NCBI RefSeq assembly: GCF_024320865.1
Contig: NZ_JANDBD010000003.1
Span: 372,001-436,000 of the forward strand
Reading direction: 5' to 3'
DNA: 64,000 nt
From: Mycolicibacterium arenosum
GTDB lineage: Bacteria > Actinomycetota > Actinomycetes > Mycobacteriales > Mycobacteriaceae
This document shows positions 61,689 to 64,000 of this stretch, one piece after another (the stretch's first letter is position 1; every line of letters starts with the position of its first letter). A program made the translations under genes and the position numbers. Under the pieces are notes generated by a model. The model was not told the DNA's origin. It did not search any database and saw nothing but the letters and a program-made list of their open reading frames with translations.

Positions 61689-63299
61689 GTGGGCTGGGGC
61701 GGCGGCTTCGGCCTGGTTTCCACGATGGTGCGCGCGGGCGTCATCGCACCGCTGCGCCCCGACCGGTACGTCCGCATCGGCGCCGCCATGGCGCGCGAGA
61801 ACATGGGCATCACATCGGGTTTCGCAGCGGCGGCGCAGCGGTGCCCGGACCGCATCGGGCTGATCGACGAGCTCGGCTCGCTCACCTGGCGTGAGATCGA
61901 CGAACGCGCCGATGCGCTCGCGGCCGCACTGCAGTCGCTGCCCGTCGAGACCCGCACGATCGGGATCATGGCCCGCAACCACCGCGGTTTCGTCGAGTCG
62001 TTGATCGCCGCCAACCGCATCGGCGCCGACGTTCTGCTCCTCAACACGTCGTTCGCGGGTCCCGCGCTGGCCGACGTCGTGGCACGCGAGGGTGCCGACG
62101 TGGTGATCTACGACGAGGAGTTCACCGAGACCGTCAACCGGGCGCTCGCCGAGACGCCCGATACCGTGCGGATCGTCGCGTGGACCGACTCAGATCAGCC
62201 CGGCCGTACCGTCGAGAAGCTCATCCGCTCGCACGACGGCGCGCAGCCGCAGCGCTCGAACACCAAGTCGCGCACCATCCTGCTGACGTCCGGTACGACC
62301 GGAACACCCAAGGGCGCCAAGCACTCCGGCGGCGGTCCCGAGACGTTGAAGGCGATCCTCGACCGCACGCCGTGGCATACCGAGGAGGTGACGGTCGTCG
62401 TCGCCCCCATGTTCCACGCGTGGGGATTCTCGCAATTGGCCTTCGCCGCCTCGATGGCGTGCACGATCGTCACGCGCCGCAGGTTCGACCCCGAAGCCAC
62501 GCTCGCGCTGATCGACACGCACCGGGCCACCGGCCTGTGCGTCGTCCCCGTCATGTTCGACCGGATCATGGACCTGCCGCCCGAGATCCTCGACCGCTAC
62601 AGCGCCAAGACCCTTCGCTTCGCCGCCGCCTCCGGCTCGCGGATGCGCCCCGACGTCGTGACCGCCTTCATGGACCGCTTCGGCGACGTCATCTACAACA
62701 ACTACAACGCCACCGAAGCCGGCATGATCGCCACCGCCACGCCCGCCGACCTGCGCGCCGCGCCGGATACCGCGGGCAGGCCCGCCGACGGCACCGACAT
62801 CAAGATCCTCGACGCCGACCGCCGCGAACTGCCGACCGGCGAGACCGGCACGATCTTCGTACGCAACAGCACGCAGTTCGACGGCTACACCTCGGGCGCC
62901 ACCAAGGACTTTCACGACGACTACATGTCGAGCGGCGACCTCGGCTACCTCGACGCGGCCGGGCGGCTGTTCGTCGTCGGCCGCGACGACGAGATGATCG
63001 TCTCCGGCGGCGAGAACGTCTACCCGATCGAGGTGGAGAAGACGCTGGCCGCGCATCCCGCCGTCGCCGAAGCCCACGCGATGGGAGTCGAGGACGAGCA
63101 GTACGGACAGCGACTGGCGGCATTCGTCGTGCTGACATCGGGTTCCGCGGCGACGCCCGACGACCTGAAGGCGCACGTGCGGGGGAATCTCGCCAACTAC
63201 AAGGTTCCGCGCAGCATCACAGTGCTGACGAGTTTGCCGCGGGGCAGCACTGGCAAGATCCTTCGTCGTGAGCTTCAAGAACTCGTTGATGAGTCTTAA
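61689..63299 (+). CDS. Acyl-CoA synthetase (FadD4-like)
   Basis: 536-aa AMP-forming ligase; M. tuberculosis FadD4 (Rv0214) has 537. Motifs: P-loop TILLTSGTTGTPKGAKHSGG, YNNYNATEAG, the hinge GRDDEMIVSGGENVYP and the C-terminal PRGSTGKILRREL with the catalytic Lys. It makes acyl-CoA from a fatty or steroid-derived acid. Start: GTG at 61689, two bases after the last mini-ORF stop; the alternative TTG at 61662 lies inside the fourth repeat and would put repeat-coded residues at the N-terminus. In operon with the upstream acyltransferase and the downstream hydrolase, under the KstR-type box. Confidence 0.88.
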   Translation: MGWGGGFGLVSTMVRAGVIAPLRPDRYVRIGAAMARENMGITSGFAAAAQRCPDRIGLIDELGSLTWREIDERADALAAALQSLPVETRTIGIMARNHRGFVESLIAANRIGADVLLLNTSFAGPALADVVAREGADVVIYDEEFTETVNRALAETPDTVRIVAWTDSDQPGRTVEKLIRSHDGAQPQRSNTKSRTILLTSGTTGTPKGAKHSGGGPETLKAILDRTPWHTEEVTVVVAPMFHAWGFSQLAFAASMACTIVTRRRFDPEATLALIDTHRATGLCVVPVMFDRIMDLPPEILDRYSAKTLRFAAASGSRMRPDVVTAFMDRFGDVIYNNYNATEAGMIATATPADLRAAPDTAGRPADGTDIKILDADRRELPTGETGTIFVRNSTQFDGYTSGATKDFHDDYMSSGDLGYLDAAGRLFVVGRDDEMIVSGGENVYPIEVEKTLAAHPAVAEAHAMGVEDEQYGQRLAAFVVLTSGSAATPDDLKAHVRGNLANYKVPRSITVLTSLPRGSTGKILRRELQELVDES

Positions 63300-64000
63300 G
63301 TCCCGTCGGCGCTTTCCGCTGCTGCGGGCGACGGCCGAACTGGCCAACGCCGCGAACGCGGCCCACCCGCTGGCCCGCGACGGTTACTCCACGATCCCGG
63401 TGTTCTTCCTCGGCTGGCCCACCGGCGAGGCCGCCCCGGTGGTGGTCGGAGCCTCGATGCTCGACGCGCTGCGCCGCGGCAGGCGCGGCGACTTCGCGGG
63501 GCCTCGCGGCCGGATCGCGTTGCTTCTCACTGCCGCCAGCTGGGCGCTGCTCGGTTACGTCTACGGGCGCAACGCGAAGTCCCGGCCATCCTTCGAGGAG
63601 CCGCTGCGCAAGGAGTTGGGCGACAACTACGAGGTGGTCGCCGAACGGGAACGCAAACGGCGACCGGGCGGAGTGTTCCGCACGGGGTGGTCGCGGCGGC
63701 AGTACGTCAAGAAGTCGGACACCGTCCGCTACGGCCCGCACAGCGTCAACGTCGCCGACATCTGGCACCGCACCGACCTGCCGCTGGACGGCAAGGCTCC
63801 GGTGCTGCTGCAGATCCCCGGCGGTGCGTGGGCCATCGGCATGCGGCGGCCGCAGGCCTATCCGCTGATGAGCCATCTCGCCGAGCGCGGCTGGATCTGC
63901 GTCTCGATGGCCTACCGAATCAGCCCGCGCAACACGTGGCCCGCCCACATCGTCGACGTGAAGCGCGCGCTGGCGTGGATCAAGGAGAACATCGCCGACT
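63289..64000 (+). CDS. Alpha/beta hydrolase, hormone-sensitive-lipase type, 5' part
   Basis: 237 codons present; the gene runs off the window. About 110 residues form an N-terminal hydrophobic/basic cap (two possible membrane segments), then the hydrolase core starts: VLLQIPGGAWAIGM is the HGGG-like oxyanion hole (here PGGAW), followed by SHLAERGWICVSMAYRISPRNTWPAHI, typical of the LipC/LipN/LipW esterases. The nucleophile elbow is beyond the edge. Start: ATG at 63289, overlapping the fadD stop by 11 bp; GTG at 63268 in the same frame is possible. An esterase supplying acids to the coupled FadD is a natural reading. Confidence 0.82.
   Translation, partial: MSLKSRRRFPLLRATAELANAANAAHPLARDGYSTIPVFFLGWPTGEAAPVVVGASMLDALRRGRRGDFAGPRGRIALLLTAASWALLGYVYGRNAKSRPSFEEPLRKELGDNYEVVAERERKRRPGGVFRTGWSRRQYVKKSDTVRYGPHSVNVADIWHRTDLPLDGKAPVLLQIPGGAWAIGMRRPQAYPLMSHLAERGWICVSMAYRISPRNTWPAHIVDVKRALAWIKENIAD

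Overview
The window is high-GC actinobacterial DNA from a rapidly growing mycobacterium (Mycolicibacterium type). The evidence is gene order: read right to left it follows the M. tuberculosis block from about Rv0214 to Rv0244 (fadD4-like, echA/fadE, Rv0223c, Rv0224c, Rv0225, Rv0226c, Rv0227c, Rv0228, php, aftD, Rv0236A, lpqI, Rv0238, htdX, fabG4, fadA2, fadE5). The left edge carries the end of a reducing type I PKS next to a DapB-like gene and fadE5, as in glycopeptidolipid (GPL) loci of fast growers. Orthology statements rest on recognition of the proteins, not on a search.

Layout: 1-8.9 kb, PKS end, TspO, DapB-like protein, FadE5, closed by a perfect terminator. 8.9-14.7 kb, F420-type oxidoreductase, TDT transporter and the fatty-acid set fadA2 / fabG4-htdX; fadE5 and the fadA2/fabG4 divergon share a 16-bp palindrome pattern. 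14.7-22.8 kb, an lpqI-tetR-ABC exporter operon facing a 57-aa membrane peptide and the arabinosyltransferase aftD. 22.8-36.6 kb, one 4592-codon gene for an exported protein with 42 tandem cadherin/Ig-like repeats of about 93 aa; this is the outstanding element. 37.0-46.3 kb, a php lactonase coupled to an acyl-CoA ligase, then envelope genes (acyltransferase, DUF3068 LM/LAM factor, an AftD-like membrane protein, a membrane protein with a His cluster, GT4, methyltransferase). 46.3-64 kb, mostly lipid and steroid-type catabolism: a KstR-motif aldehyde dehydrogenase, an echA-fadE-fadE operon with a TetR divergon, a fused acyl-CoA dehydrogenase, NAT, small exported proteins, and a KstR-motif acyltransferase-fadD-hydrolase operon.

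The most unusual findings are: (i) the giant repeat protein, whose array seems to have grown by insertion of a 26-unit block inside an older alternating A/B array; (ii) four 32-bp tandem repeats at the acyltransferase-fadD junction, each a complete 10-codon ORF joined to the next by TGATG, a MIRU-like re-initiation ladder; (iii) shared operators and KstR-type boxes that suggest how the lipid genes are wired; (iv) recurring leaderless starts (-10 hexamer 6-7 nt before the start codon).

No tRNA, rRNA, CRISPR array, insertion sequence or phage gene was seen.
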